Of a stretch of 64,000 nucleotides of DNA, positions 8,308 through 17,065 are shown one piece after another. The stretch is from Planctomycetota bacterium. Lineage in GTDB: Bacteria; Planctomycetota; SZUA-567; H5-PLA8. A model generated the notes under the pieces. It saw only the letters and a program-made list of their open reading frames with translations. It ran no database searches and had not been told where the DNA came from. The translations under genes were made by a program, and so were the position numbers. Every line of letters starts with the position of its first letter. Within the stretch, counting starts at the first letter, position 1. The stretch lies in NCBI GenBank assembly GCA_027493525.1, contig JAOSKN010000003.1:186001-250000 (forward strand), read 5' to 3'.

Positions 8308-10905
8308 GTGGACGGTCCCGCCAGCAAACAACAATCCGATCTCGAAGCGCGGCTCAAGCACGAGATTCGGAACAACGAACAGCTCTGGCGCGAGAAAGAG
8401 AAGCTCGCCAAGGAGCTGAAGGACCTGCGCGCCGCCGTGGAGAGCGGAGGCGCGGTCGCGCCGCCTGCGGCCGAGGCCGCCGACCCGGCCCTGCGCGCCG
8501 AGCGCGACGCCCTGCTTGCCGAGCGCGCCGGCCTGCTCGGCCGCATCGACGACATGCAGGCGCAGCTCGAGCACTCCGAGGCCGAGAGCGACGAATCGGC
8601 GCAGCAGGCCATCAGCGTGCTCAAGAGCCGCATCGCGCGCCTCGAAGCGGACCTGGCCAAGGCCAAGGAGGGCGGCGACCAGCTTGCCGAGGCGCGCCAG
8701 AAGCTCCAGGAGCAGACCTTCCGCGTCAAGCAGCTCGAAGGCGAGTTCGAGGAACTCCGCGGCGAACTCCTGCGCCTCCGGGACGAGCGCGGCCAGCTCG
8801 CCGAGCGTAACAAGCAACTGGAAGGCAGCCGCACGGACCTGGAATCCCGCCTCAAGGCCGCCGAAGCGCTCCGCGCCGAAGGCGCGAAAGAGAGCGCCGC
8901 CCTCGCCGCCGCGCGGGAGGAGAAGGCGCAGGCGCTCCAGGCGCGCGCCGAACTCGAAGCCCAGCTCAAGGAACTCGAACAGGACCTCCACACCGCGCGG
9001 GACAACGAGGACGAACTGAACAAGTCCTGCGAGCGCATGGAGACCCGCCTCGCCGAAGTGGAAGAACAGCTTGACGCCCTGAGCGTCGAAAAGGAAGGCG
9101 CGGGGCAGGAACTCGAGGGCCTCCGCGCGCGAGTCGCCGAGGCCGAAGCCGCCGGCGCCGAGCGCGAGCGGTTGCGGGAGCAGCTCGGTTCGCTGCAGGC
9201 TCAAGCCGCGCGGGCCGGCGCGCAAGCCCAGGCCGAGGCGGCCGAACGCGACCGGATGAAGGCCCAGCTCGACAGCCTGCAAGCGCAGGCTTCGCAAGCC
9301 GTCCAGCAGGCGGATGCGCTTGCCGCCGAGCGCGACCGGTTGCGGGCGCAGGTCGAAAGCCTGCATGCGCTGGCCGCGCAAGCCAGCCAGCAGACCGATA
9401 CGTTCGCCGCCGAGCGCGAGCAATTGCGCTCCCGGCTCGACACGCTGCAAACGCAGGTAACGCAGGCGGACGAACGGTCGAACGCGGCGCGTGCCGAGCG
9501 CGACCGGCTCCAGGCGCAAGTCAACGAGCTGCAGGCGCAAGCCGCGCAGGCCGGCCAGCAATCGAACGCGGCGCTAGCCGAGCGCGACCGGCTCCAGGCG
9601 CAAGTCAACGAGCTGCAGGCGCAAGCCGCGCAGGCCGGCCAGCAGTCGAACGCGGTCCTTGCCGAGCGCGACCGGTTGCTCGCGCAGGTCGGCGCCTTGC
9701 AGGCGCAGCTCGATGCTGCCGCCGGGAACCAGCAGGCCGCCGCGGCGCAGGTGAAGGCGTTGGAGCAGCGCGCGGCCGCGGCCGAGCGGGCGCTGAGCGA
9801 ACGCGAGGCGCAGGCCCAGGCGCAAGCCGCCGAACTCGAAAAGGCCCGCCACGCCGCCGAAGCCGCCGCCGCGCGCACGGAAGGCCTTCACGGCGAACGC
9901 GACGCGCTCCGCGCCGAGGTCGCGGGAGTGAAGGAGCGGCTTGCCGCCGCCGAGAAGGCGCGCGAGGAGAAGCAGGCCTTCGCCGCCGCACGCGCCGAGG
10001 AAGCCGTCAAAGCCGGCAAGGAAATCGAGGCGCTCAACGCGAAGCTCAAGGAGGCCGCCGGCGCGAGCGACGCGCTGCGCAAGCAGGTCGCCGGCCTCGA
10101 AGCCGCCCGCGGCGAACTTCAGAAAGCGAAGCAGGAGGCCGAGGCCCTCGGCGCGAAGCTGAAGGAAGTCTCCGGCGCCCGCGAGGGGCTCGCGAAGCAG
10201 GTCGCGGAACTCGAAGCCGCGCGCGCCGAACTCGAACGGGCCAGGCAGGCCGCCGAGAGCCAGGCCGCCGAACTGCGCGCGCAGGCCGAGGCCCGCCAGA
10301 AGGAACTCACCACCTCAACCTCGCGCATCGAGGACGCCGAGAAGCAGAAGGCCGAGCTGGAGGAAGCGCGCAAGGGGCTCGACGAGCAGATCCTGAAGCT
10401 GAAGGAAGAGGTTTGCGAGGCGCAGGCGCGCATCGAGGAAGTCCTGAAGGAACGCGAGGGGCTGGAGAAGGAGGCCCTCGCGACGCGCGAAGCCGTGCGG
10501 GCCGCCGAAGCGAAGCTCGAGGCCCTGGCCAAGGAGAAGGAAGCCTCCGACGCGCGCCTCGAGGAGATCTGCCAGAAGCTCACCGCCACTCTCGAACCGA
10601 TCGTGCCCGTCCTGCGCAAGGTCCTGCAAGGCACGCTGGCGCAGGCCGACGCCGCGCAGGCGCGCGTCCAGGAACTCGTCGAAGCCGCCTCCCAGAAGGG
10701 CGGCTTCTTCTCGCGCAAGTCCGGCCCCTCGCCCGAGGACTTCGCGCCGCTGGAGGAGGCCGTCCTGGCCTTGCAGGAACAGCTCCGCAACGAAGCCTTC
10801 CCCGTCGCCCGCGAACTTTCCGTTGCCATCTACGGCGAAGACGCCACCGCCGAAGCCGAGTCCGAATCCGCCGGCCAGCAGACCAAAGCCGGCGCCGCGG
10901 ACTGA
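8308..10905 (+). CDS. Long coiled-coil protein with 28-residue tandem repeats
   Basis: The GTG at 8308 (VDGPASKQQSDLEARLK) is chosen because AGGAG lies about eight bases upstream; the product is 865 residues. Nearly all of it is Glu/Ala/Leu/Lys-rich heptad coiled coil. Residues about 284-479 are seven tandem 28-residue (four-heptad) units starting AERDRL or similar; units five and six are almost identical in DNA. The last 130 residues are less regular (LEPIVPVLRKVLQGTL; GGFFSRKSGPSPEDFAPL). No signal peptide or membrane segment is seen. It resembles SMC/myosin-like filament proteins only in composition, so a structural or chromosome-related role is a guess. Confidence 0.85.
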   Translation: MDGPASKQQSDLEARLKHEIRNNEQLWREKEKLAKELKDLRAAVESGGAVAPPAAEAADPALRAERDALLAERAGLLGRIDDMQAQLEHSEAESDESAQQAISVLKSRIARLEADLAKAKEGGDQLAEARQKLQEQTFRVKQLEGEFEELRGELLRLRDERGQLAERNKQLEGSRTDLESRLKAAEALRAEGAKESAALAAAREEKAQALQARAELEAQLKELEQDLHTARDNEDELNKSCERMETRLAEVEEQLDALSVEKEGAGQELEGLRARVAEAEAAGAERERLREQLGSLQAQAARAGAQAQAEAAERDRMKAQLDSLQAQASQAVQQADALAAERDRLRAQVESLHALAAQASQQTDTFAAEREQLRSRLDTLQTQVTQADERSNAARAERDRLQAQVNELQAQAAQAGQQSNAALAERDRLQAQVNELQAQAAQAGQQSNAVLAERDRLLAQVGALQAQLDAAAGNQQAAAAQVKALEQRAAAAERALSEREAQAQAQAAELEKARHAAEAAAARTEGLHGERDALRAEVAGVKERLAAAEKAREEKQAFAAARAEEAVKAGKEIEALNAKLKEAAGASDALRKQVAGLEAARGELQKAKQEAEALGAKLKEVSGAREGLAKQVAELEAARAELERARQAAESQAAELRAQAEARQKELTTSTSRIEDAEKQKAELEEARKGLDEQILKLKEEVCEAQARIEEVLKEREGLEKEALATREAVRAAEAKLEALAKEKEASDARLEEICQKLTATLEPIVPVLRKVLQGTLAQADAAQARVQELVEAASQKGGFFSRKSGPSPEDFAPLEEAVLALQEQLRNEAFPVARELSVAIYGEDATAEAESESAGQQTKAGAAD
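9157..9744 (+). repeat. Seven 84-bp tandem repeats inside the coiled-coil gene
   Basis: Units begin at 9157, 9241, 9325, 9409, 9493, 9577 and 9661, each 84 bp and in frame. Units at 9493 and 9577 differ at only a few bases, suggesting a recent duplication; the others have diverged. Copy number is likely to vary between strains. Confidence 0.85.
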
Positions 10906-10910
10906 CCTTG

Positions 10911-11040
10911 CGGAGCGCCGGCATCCTGCCGGCGGGACCGCGGGCAGGATGCCGGCCAAGATTCTTGAGAAAAAGGAGTACCACTGGCCTTGGTCCTGAA
11001 CCGCAGCAGGCAAGCCGTTCGTAGGGCGTCCGCCCGCACC
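10911..11040. repeat. Short palindromes in the 263-bp gap after the coiled-coil gene
   Basis: GCCGGCATCCTGCCGGC (10917-10933) is a 17-bp palindrome with 7-bp arms and a 3-bp centre, followed at once by an inverted variant up to about 10955. A related GGGCGTCCGCCC is at about 11023. No gene is seen in 10906-11168. Confidence 0.5.
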
Positions 11041-11168
11041 CCTCTCCTTTCGGGAGAGGGCCGCCGCGCCGCAGGCGCGCGGGATGTCGATTAGGGTCAC
11101 CGTCCTTGGCAGGTGCGCCAATCCTGAATTGACGCCGGCAATCCGTCCAGACCGCGCGGGAGTCAACT

Positions 11169-11468
11169 ATGAAAGCCATCGTTTTCTTTGCAGGCCTATT
11201 GCTTGGAATCGTGCTCGGTTGGTTTGGAGGATCCCGAATAGCAAAGGAAAACTCACGGGTTGAAGTTCTATCCGGACCCTACAGCGACTATTTCGGACCC
11301 GCGCGCGGCGAACTATCCGAAGCCATGCAGAAGCTCAAGGCCGGCGACTCGAACGTATTGATGCACCTGGAGGCCGCCGATGCCTGGATTGAAAAGTCGC
11401 AGGTCTGGACGGAACACTACTTAGGTAACTCGCTGCAGATGCGAGCGCCCCGGGTTTTGGGGCAGTAG
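11169..11468 (+). CDS. Small single-pass membrane protein of unknown function
   Basis: A 99-residue reading frame. Residues 3-21 (AIVFFAGLLLGIVLGWFGG) form one membrane helix or uncleaved signal; the rest is soluble and slightly acidic (GPARGELSEAMQKLKAGDSN). I do not recognise the family. Base composition is less GC-rich than neighbours, and the C-terminus (MRAPRVLGQ) runs into repeat-rich DNA, so the natural end may be lost. It stands alone between two repeat regions. Confidence 0.5.
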   Translation: MKAIVFFAGLLLGIVLGWFGGSRIAKENSRVEVLSGPYSDYFGPARGELSEAMQKLKAGDSNVLMHLEAADAWIEKSQVWTEHYLGNSLQMRAPRVLGQ

Positions 11469-12025
11469 GCTCGCCACCAGGGGCTCACGCTCCTGGCTCT
11501 TTCATCCCGGCCCTACGGGCCTGAATGCTCGCCCGCGCGCAGCGTCACACCCGCCGCGTCGCGAGTCGGGGTGCCACACCACGCAGTGGTGTGCCGCCCA
11601 AGCTCAACCCCAACCCCTGCCTATACCCCATGTCTTAGACACTGTTTATAATCCATAATATAAACATTATCATTGACAACCGCCCCCGCGCGGGGGATAC
11701 TCTCTTCAACCTCGCGGGCTCGCGCGCAAACTCCCGACCGCGCGCGCGGGCACTTGAACCGCGAGGCCGGGGCTCCCCATCCTCCTCGGAGGAGCGCAGC
11801 CCGGCGCCGGAGTTGGCGGCTCCGCGTCGGCCTTCGCGTCCCGCGGTCGAAGCGCGCCGAGTTCAGGCGCAGGAAGTCCGGTTCGTAGCGCCGGCGTCTC
11901 GCCGGCACGCCGTTCGTACCGTGCCGTCGCCGTGCCAAGGGTCAGCGAAGCTGCCCCGTGCCTTACCCGTAGCGCCGGCGTCTCGCCGGCAGTCGTTCGT
12001 ACCGCGGGCGTCCCGCCCGCCATCG

Positions 12026-12115
12026 ATCCGTTGCTTGCCACCGGCTTCAGCCGGTGGAAAGAGACATAAAATGGAGCCGCGATCCACCACCTAAAGGTGG
12101 TGACAAGCAACGGAT
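12026..12115. mobile_element. 90-bp MITE-like element with 12-bp inverted termini
   Basis: ATCCGTTGCTTG (12026-12037) is perfectly inverted at 12104-12115. Inside are two hairpins: CCACCGGCTTCAGCCGGTGG (12038-12057, 9-bp arms) and CACCACCT/AGGTGGTG (12085-12102, 8-bp arms, AA loop). It has no coding capacity. The ends-plus-hairpins plan suggests a non-autonomous element or a folded RNA; no target-site duplication is obvious. Confidence 0.5.
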
Positions 12116-12157
12116 AAAGTTCCGCGGCAACCGAGAACCGAAAACAGGCCACCGGCA

Positions 12158-12331
12158 CCCACGCACCACGGTGCATCTTTTTTAAGCTCTCGTAGACTGG
12201 AAGAAGGGTGCCGAGAACCGGACTCAGGACCCAGGGAACAGCGCTCCAACGGAGCCCCTTTGCTTCCTGCCCCGGAGTCCGGATACCGGCCCCCGGATCC
12301 CGGACCCACGCACCACGGTGCATCTTTTTAA
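12158..12331. repeat. Direct repeat with hairpin and T-tract
   Basis: A block around ACGCACCACGGTGCATC followed by five or six T and AA occurs at 12158-12185 and 12304-12331. Each copy is preceded by GAGAACCG-type sequence, so a unit of about 146 bp may have duplicated and diverged. The hairpin plus T-tract is terminator-like, but the stem is short. Confidence 0.45.
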
Positions 12332-12492
12332 CGGCTTGAGGCGGGCGTATCCGGGAACGGAATCGGGAAACGGGCGCAAACCCTACGGCTCGTTCGGCCG
12401 CCTTGCCTCGCTTGCCCGGCGCTCCGCAGCCGCCTCGCGATCCGGTTTTAGGACGCACTCTTAGCTAAGCCGCCGCTCCGCGACTCCACATC

Positions 12493-12521
12493 TTCCCATT
12501 CGCCCTCCGCTCTGGCATAAT
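12493..12521 (+). promoter_or_regulatory. Candidate promoter giving a near-leaderless psd transcript
   Basis: TTCCCA (12493-12498) and CATAAT (12516-12521) are 17 bp apart. The -10 box ends six bases before the psd ATG, so transcription would begin at or just beyond the start codon. The -35 matches only four of six consensus bases. Confidence 0.3.
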
Positions 12522-12527
12522 GGGCGG

Positions 12528-13262
12528 ATGATGAAGCGCGTGCTCAAGCGGCTGCGCCTGGCCGAATGGAGCGGGGACGAACTCTTCCTCGCCACGGTCT
12601 CCTGCGGCGCGTTGGCCTGGGCCTTGGGAACCCTGCTCCATCCGGCGCTGGCCGTGCTGCCCGCGCTGCCGTGGCTGATCGTGGTCTACTTCTTCCGCGA
12701 CCCCGAGCGGCGGCGCCCGGCCGAGCCCGGGCTGCTGCTGGCCCCCGCCGACGGGACCGTGATGGATATCGAGGAACTCTACGAGCCGCGCTTCTTCGAC
12801 GGGCGCGCGCTGCGGATCGGGATTTTCCTCTCGCCGCTCAACGTCCACGTCAACCGCATGCCCTGCGCCGGCGTCGTCGCCTACCTGCGTTACGCGGCGG
12901 GAGAGTTCCTCCCCGCGTACAACCCGGCCGCGCCGACGCGCAACGAAGCGATGGAGCTGGGCCTGCTCTCGACCGAAGGCCTGCCGGTGCTGGTGAAGCA
13001 GATCACCGGCGTGCTGGCGCGGCGGATCGTCTGCGACGCGCGGATCGGGCAGGTCTACGCGTCGGGGCAGCGCTACGGCATGATCAAGTTCGGCTCGCGC
13101 ACGGAACTCTACGTCCCCGCCGGCGCGCCGTACCGCGTGCAGGTCAAGGTGGGCGACAAGGTCCGCGGCGGGGACACCGTGCTGCTGCGCCAGGAGGCCC
13201 CCGTCTTCACGGTGGAGGTCGCCGGAGCGGACGCGGACTGGTCCCGGCCGCTGGTATTCTAG
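12528..13262 (+). CDS. psd: Phosphatidylserine decarboxylase proenzyme
   Basis: A 244-residue Psd of the short form. It makes phosphatidylethanolamine from phosphatidylserine. Two N-terminal hydrophobic stretches (about residues 20-55) anchor it to the membrane. The self-cleavage site is Gly189-Ser190 in KFGSRTELY, giving the pyruvoyl group on the alpha chain; catalytic Asp75 (APADGT) and His107 (NVHVNR) are present. FGSRTE instead of LGST is the variant common in the short Psd-A class. An in-frame second ATG at 12531 is equally possible. The pssA gene follows after 59 bp, making the two-step PE pathway. Confidence 0.95.
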   Translation: MMKRVLKRLRLAEWSGDELFLATVSCGALAWALGTLLHPALAVLPALPWLIVVYFFRDPERRRPAEPGLLLAPADGTVMDIEELYEPRFFDGRALRIGIFLSPLNVHVNRMPCAGVVAYLRYAAGEFLPAYNPAAPTRNEAMELGLLSTEGLPVLVKQITGVLARRIVCDARIGQVYASGQRYGMIKFGSRTELYVPAGAPYRVQVKVGDKVRGGDTVLLRQEAPVFTVEVAGADADWSRPLVF

Positions 13263-13321
13263 GAAAGGAAGCGCGGCGAATCGGTATCGTACCGGTAGCG
13301 GGCGTCGTCGCAGCACCCAAC

Positions 13322-14361
13322 ATGGTCTCTCTGCGCTTCAATCGATTTCGCCGGGCGCGCAAGTCCCGCGCGGGCAAGCCCCGGCGGCGGATCCTGCTCA
13401 GCGTCTTGCCCCTGCCGACGCTGATCACCCTCGGCAACCTGCTCTGCGGCTTCGCCTCCATCGTGCTGGCGATGCGCATCCACAACCCGCCGACGGGCTT
13501 CCGCGGTTGGGGGCCGGCCGAGTGCGTCTATTACTCGGGCCTGCTGATCTTCATCGCGATGGTCTTCGACGCGATGGACGGGCGGGTGGCGAGATGGACG
13601 AAGTCCACCAGCAAGTTCGGCATGGAGATGGACAGCCTTTGCGACGTGGTCAGCTTCGGCGTGGCCCCGGCGGTGCTGGTGAAGGCCGCGCTGGACCACT
13701 TCGCGCCGGACATGCCGGTGACGATGCTGGACCGCTACGTCTGGCCCATGCTCGCCGTGTACGTCTCCTGCGCCGCGCTGCGCCTGGCGCGCTACAACGT
13801 GGAGGCCGAGACCGGGCACCGCGACTTCTTCTTCGGCATCCCCTCGCCGGCCGCCGCCGGCTGCGTGGCCAGCCTGATGGTGCTGATCGCGCCGGCCGCG
13901 GCGAGCGTCACCGGCGTCGCGCGCGGCGGGCTCCCCGAGCCGGTCCCGCTGCCGCTGCTGGGCTGGCTGCAGGGGCCCGAGGTCGCCCATGCGGTGCTCC
14001 TGGCGATGCCCTTCCTGATGCTCCTGATCGGCGTGCTGATGATCTCGCGCATCCATTACATCCATGTCGGCGACCGGCTTCTCGGCGGGCGCCGCTCGTT
14101 CATGCACCTGCTGATCCTGGGCCTGGGGCTGGTGCTGGTCGTGATGCAGCACGAGATCGTCCTGACCCTGGCCTTCAACGGCTTCATGCTCCTGGGCCTG
14201 TTGAACGAACTGCGCTACCGGCTTTTCCCGAGCCAGCGCCCGGCCGAATGGATCGCCTCCGCCAGCGCCGAAGCGGCGCCGAACGCCCAGCCTCCCGCGC
14301 CCGCCGATGCGGCCGCGCCCCCGCAACCGAAGAGACCGGGAAGGAACCGCCCAGCCCATGA
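13322..14361 (+). CDS. pssA: CDP-diacylglycerol-serine O-phosphatidyltransferase (one-base frameshift near C-terminus)
   Basis: A CDP-alcohol phosphatidyltransferase with seven or eight membrane helices. The family motif D(x)2DG(x)2AR(x)8G(x)3D(x)3D is seen as DAMDGRVARW, then KFGMEMDSLCD. It supplies phosphatidylserine to Psd. Read literally, the frame runs on to 14827 through the whole next gene with an Arg-rich, non-coding-looking tail. Adding one C to the run at 14318-14322 gives an ending EETGKEPPSP and a stop at 14359-14361 that overlaps the next ATG as ATGA. I therefore place the end there (about 346 residues); the cause, sequencing error or real slip, is open. Confidence 0.88.
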
Positions 14362-14786
14362 GCGGCCCGCGCGAACCGTGGTACAAGGACGGCCTCCAGT
14401 TCTCCTGCCAGCCCGGCTGCCGGCGCTGCTGCGGCGGAGAGCCGGGCTACGTCTGGGTCAACGAAGACGAGATCGCCGCCATCGCCCGGAACCTGCGCAT
14501 GGACGCCGACGAGTTCGAACGCATCCACGTGCGCACCGTCTACCGCGGCGAGAAATCCCTCAAAGAAAAGAAGAACGGCGACTGCGTGCTCCTCAACGAG
14601 CACGGGTGTTCGGTCTACGAAGCGCGCCCGCAGCAATGCCGCGACTATCCGTTTTGGCCCGAAGTGCTCAAGAGTTGGGCAGCCTGGGCGCGCGAAAAGG
14701 AGCGCTGCCCGGGCATCGGCGAGGGCGAACTGCACACGGCGCCCAAGCTGACGGAACTTTTGAAACGCCAGGATGCCCTGGATTGA
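14358..14786 (+). CDS. YkgJ-type cysteine-cluster protein
   Basis: A 142-residue protein from the ATG at 14358. CQPGCRRCCGG near residues 15-25 and later cysteines in GDCVLLNEHGCSVYEARPQQ and CRDYPFW form the Cys cluster of the YkgJ family, thought to bind zinc or an iron-sulfur centre. Function is unknown in bacteria. The start overlaps the corrected pssA stop by ATGA, implying translational coupling with phospholipid synthesis genes. Confidence 0.88.
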   Translation: MSGPREPWYKDGLQFSCQPGCRRCCGGEPGYVWVNEDEIAAIARNLRMDADEFERIHVRTVYRGEKSLKEKKNGDCVLLNEHGCSVYEARPQQCRDYPFWPEVLKSWAAWAREKERCPGIGEGELHTAPKLTELLKRQDALD

Positions 14787-14836
14787 TATGGCGTAAAGAT
14801 ATGCCTGGGAAATGGTTAAGGTATTAACAGGTCTGC

Positions 14837-14866
14837 TTGACGGAAATGCTCCGTGTGCACTAGAAT
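14837..14866 (+). promoter_or_regulatory. Strong sigma70-like promoter upstream of the rny leader
   Basis: TTGACG (14837-14842), an 18-bp spacer and TAGAAT (14861-14866) match five of six consensus bases each. Transcription would start near 14873, about 620 bp before the RNase Y start. Among the best promoter matches noticed in the window. Confidence 0.55.
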
Positions 14867-14874
14867 GGTAATGT

Positions 14875-15493
14875 GTGGGCTATAAGGGGCCTGCGACTGC
14901 AACGCGGACCTTATTACAGCCGGGTGAGCAACGGGTGGGAACCGAAGGAGCCTTAACGGGCTCAGGATGACGTACAGGGAACGACGTTTCAACGCTGAGG
15001 TGAAAACTCGGCGCGCGAAGTCGGAGCCGGGCGCGAAGTGTGAAACCGCATGCGCCTGCGTCCGCCATACTTCGAATCGGAGCGCGGGAACTCACGGGAT
15101 TCGAAGCGCGGCCCTGCGCGGCCGCCGGACGGGCTCGATTGAAAGCGCCGGTCCGAACGTGTGTCGGCGTTCGGATGCTTCCGGAAACGGAATCGTAAGG
15201 ATGAGCCGTCTTTGAAGTTGCATAACCGCTCGTCCCGGCTTCCGCGCGATACCGCGCGCCGGAGGCGCGTCATGAGGCGCGCCGCGGCGTTGCGTAGTTC
15301 GCCAGCGTAACGTCCCGTTCCCTCGCTGCCGCCTGACGCACAGGCGGGTTCGGTCCTCCCTGCCGTGCCGCACGCAGCCCACGCCTGAAAACTTGAAGCG
15401 CGCGTCTTGCGCCGGCCCCGCCTTCGGGGACGGCGCTTGCGCGGCCTTGCGAGGCCCACGCCGGCGCGCGCCTGCGACGAGAGGATGACACCC
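14875..15493 (+). other. Long structured leader or ncRNA before RNase Y gene
   Basis: About 620 bp lack a credible gene but hold several hairpins: ATAAGG pairing with CCTTAT around an inner stem (about 14881-14915), GAGCC/GGCTC (about 14950-14966), CGAATC/GATTCG (about 15073-15102) and TCCGAACG/CGTTCGGA (about 15152-15176). A strong promoter precedes them and no T-tract terminator follows, so the RNA probably continues into rny. RNase genes often autoregulate through long leaders (known for RNase E). I could not match it to tmRNA, 6S, SRP, RNase P or a riboswitch class. Confidence 0.35.
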
Positions 15494-17059
15494 ATGATCG
15501 AACCCGTGAGCATCGGCATTGGCGCCGTGGCCGGCGCCCTGGTTGGCGGCGTGGCGGCGGCCATGTTGGGGAAGGGCAAGGAGCACAAGCTGGTCGAGGA
15601 AGCCAAGGCCGACGCGGAACGCACCAAGCAGCGCGCCATCGAAGAGGGCCGCGCCGAACTGGCCCGCATGAAGGCCGAAGAGACCGAGAAGCTGCTCCAG
15701 CAGCGCAAGGACATGGAGAAGGACCTGAAGGCCCAGCAGGAAGAGAGCCGCGCCGCCGAGAAGCGCCTGGAGCGCCGCGAGGACCTGCTCGACCGCAAGC
15801 TCAGCATGGTCGAACGCAAGGAGCAGGACATCGAGCGGATGGAGGAGAAGCGCAAGCAGGCCCTGGCGCGGGCCGAGGCGCAGGAAAAAGAGATGGAAGC
15901 GATGGTGAAGGAAGAGCGGCGCAAGCTCGAGCAGATCTCGGGGCTTACGCCCGAGCGCGCCAAGCAGATGCTTCTGGAGCGCGTCGAGTCGGACATCGCC
16001 GCAGAGGTCAGCGAGATGACCATCCGCGCGCTCAACCGCGCCAAGGAGAACGCCGACGTCGAGTCGCGCAAGATCATCCTCAACACCATCCAGCGCGTGG
16101 CGTCCGAGACCGTCGCCGAGAACACCGTCGCGACCATCGACCTTTCCAACGACGACATGAAAGGCCGCATCATCGGGCGCGAAGGCCGCAACATCCGGGC
16201 CTTCGAAAAGGCCACCGGCGTGGACGTGATCGTGGACGACACGCCCGGCGTGGTCGTGCTGAGCTGCTTCGAGCCGGTCCGCCGCGAGATCGCGCGCCTC
16301 TCCATGGAGAAGCTCGTCAGCGACGGGCGCATCCACCCCACGCGCATCGAGGAGGCCGTGGACAAATCCAAGAAGGAGGTCGAGGCGCTGATCGAGAAGA
16401 CCGGCAAGGAGGTCTCCGTCGAGTACGGCTGCCACGATCTGCACCCGCGCCTGCGCGAACTGCTGGGGCGCCTGCGCTTCCGCACCTCCTACGGCCAGAA
16501 CGTGCTCAACCACTCCAAGGAGGTCTCCAACGTCTGCGCCCTGCTGGCCGGCGAACTGCGCCTCGACGTCCAGCTCGCCAAGCGCTGCGGGCTGCTCCAC
16601 GACTGCGGCAAGGCCCTCGACCAGGAGATGGAAGGGACGCACCCCAAGATCGGGATGGACATCGCCAAGGAAGTCGGCGAGCGGCAGGAGGTCTGGGAGG
16701 CCATCGGCGGGCACCACGGCGACATCGAGATCCACAGCCTCTACCCGATCCTCGTCCAGGTCGCCGACGCGATCAGCGCCGCGCGCCCCGGCGCCCGGCG
16801 CGAGAGCCTCGAGAAGTACATCCAGCGCATGAAGCGGCTCGAGGAGATCGCGGTCCAGCGCAACGGCGTGGAAAAGGCCTTCGCGATCCAGGCCGGGCGC
16901 GAGGTGCGCGTGCTCGCCAAGGCCGACGAACTCGACGACAAGGCCTGCCACGCCGCCGCGCGCGACATCGCCCAGCAGATCGAAAAGGAGCTGACCTATC
17001 CGGGCGAGGTGAAGGTCACCATGATCCGGGAATCGCGGTTCATCGAGTATGCGCGCTGA
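15494..17059 (+). CDS. rny: Ribonuclease Y
   Basis: A 521-residue endoribonuclease that initiates mRNA decay at the membrane. An N-terminal membrane helix (about residues 5-26), a long coiled coil to about 195, a KH RNA-binding domain (GRIIGREGRNIRAFE, about residue 223) and an HD phosphohydrolase domain (LLHDCGKA, metal-binding His-Asp about 368) are all present, and the length fits the family. The ATG at 15494 has GAGAGG at a good distance; an ATG nine bases earlier is less well placed. The gene is convergent with the zinc-ribbon gene, 6 bp apart. Confidence 0.97.
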   Translation: MIEPVSIGIGAVAGALVGGVAAAMLGKGKEHKLVEEAKADAERTKQRAIEEGRAELARMKAEETEKLLQQRKDMEKDLKAQQEESRAAEKRLERREDLLDRKLSMVERKEQDIERMEEKRKQALARAEAQEKEMEAMVKEERRKLEQISGLTPERAKQMLLERVESDIAAEVSEMTIRALNRAKENADVESRKIILNTIQRVASETVAENTVATIDLSNDDMKGRIIGREGRNIRAFEKATGVDVIVDDTPGVVVLSCFEPVRREIARLSMEKLVSDGRIHPTRIEEAVDKSKKEVEALIEKTGKEVSVEYGCHDLHPRLRELLGRLRFRTSYGQNVLNHSKEVSNVCALLAGELRLDVQLAKRCGLLHDCGKALDQEMEGTHPKIGMDIAKEVGERQEVWEAIGGHHGDIEIHSLYPILVQVADAISAARPGARRESLEKYIQRMKRLEEIAVQRNGVEKAFAIQAGREVRVLAKADELDDKACHAAARDIAQQIEKELTYPGEVKVTMIRESRFIEYAR

Positions 17060-17065
17060 GCCGTG

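Larger units (their letters stand above)
11469..12527. repeat. 1.06-kb repeat-rich intergenic island
   Basis: No convincing gene is seen here. The island holds a GGTGCCAC-type palindrome (about 11569-11593), 17-bp 7-3-7 palindromes at 11890-11906, 11974-11990 and 12004-12020, a 90-bp element with perfect terminal inverted repeats (12026-12115), and a direct repeat containing GCACCACGGTGC followed by T-tracts (about 12158 and 12304). A local AT-rich patch lies at about 11630-11680. It looks like a landing ground for several small repeat families. Confidence 0.7.

Noticed and set aside
14362..14827. C-terminal extension of PssA through the YkgJ-type gene
   Set aside because: Arg-rich and unlike any domain; a one-base correction gives a natural end with ATGA coupling.
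15060..15110. TTCGAAT-like T-loop suggesting a tRNA
   Set aside because: No acceptor stem, anticodon arm or D arm can be arranged around it.
14875..15230. tmRNA, 6S RNA, SRP RNA, RNase P RNA or a known riboswitch
   Set aside because: None of the conserved motifs I know for these was found, so I only call it structured leader or ncRNA.
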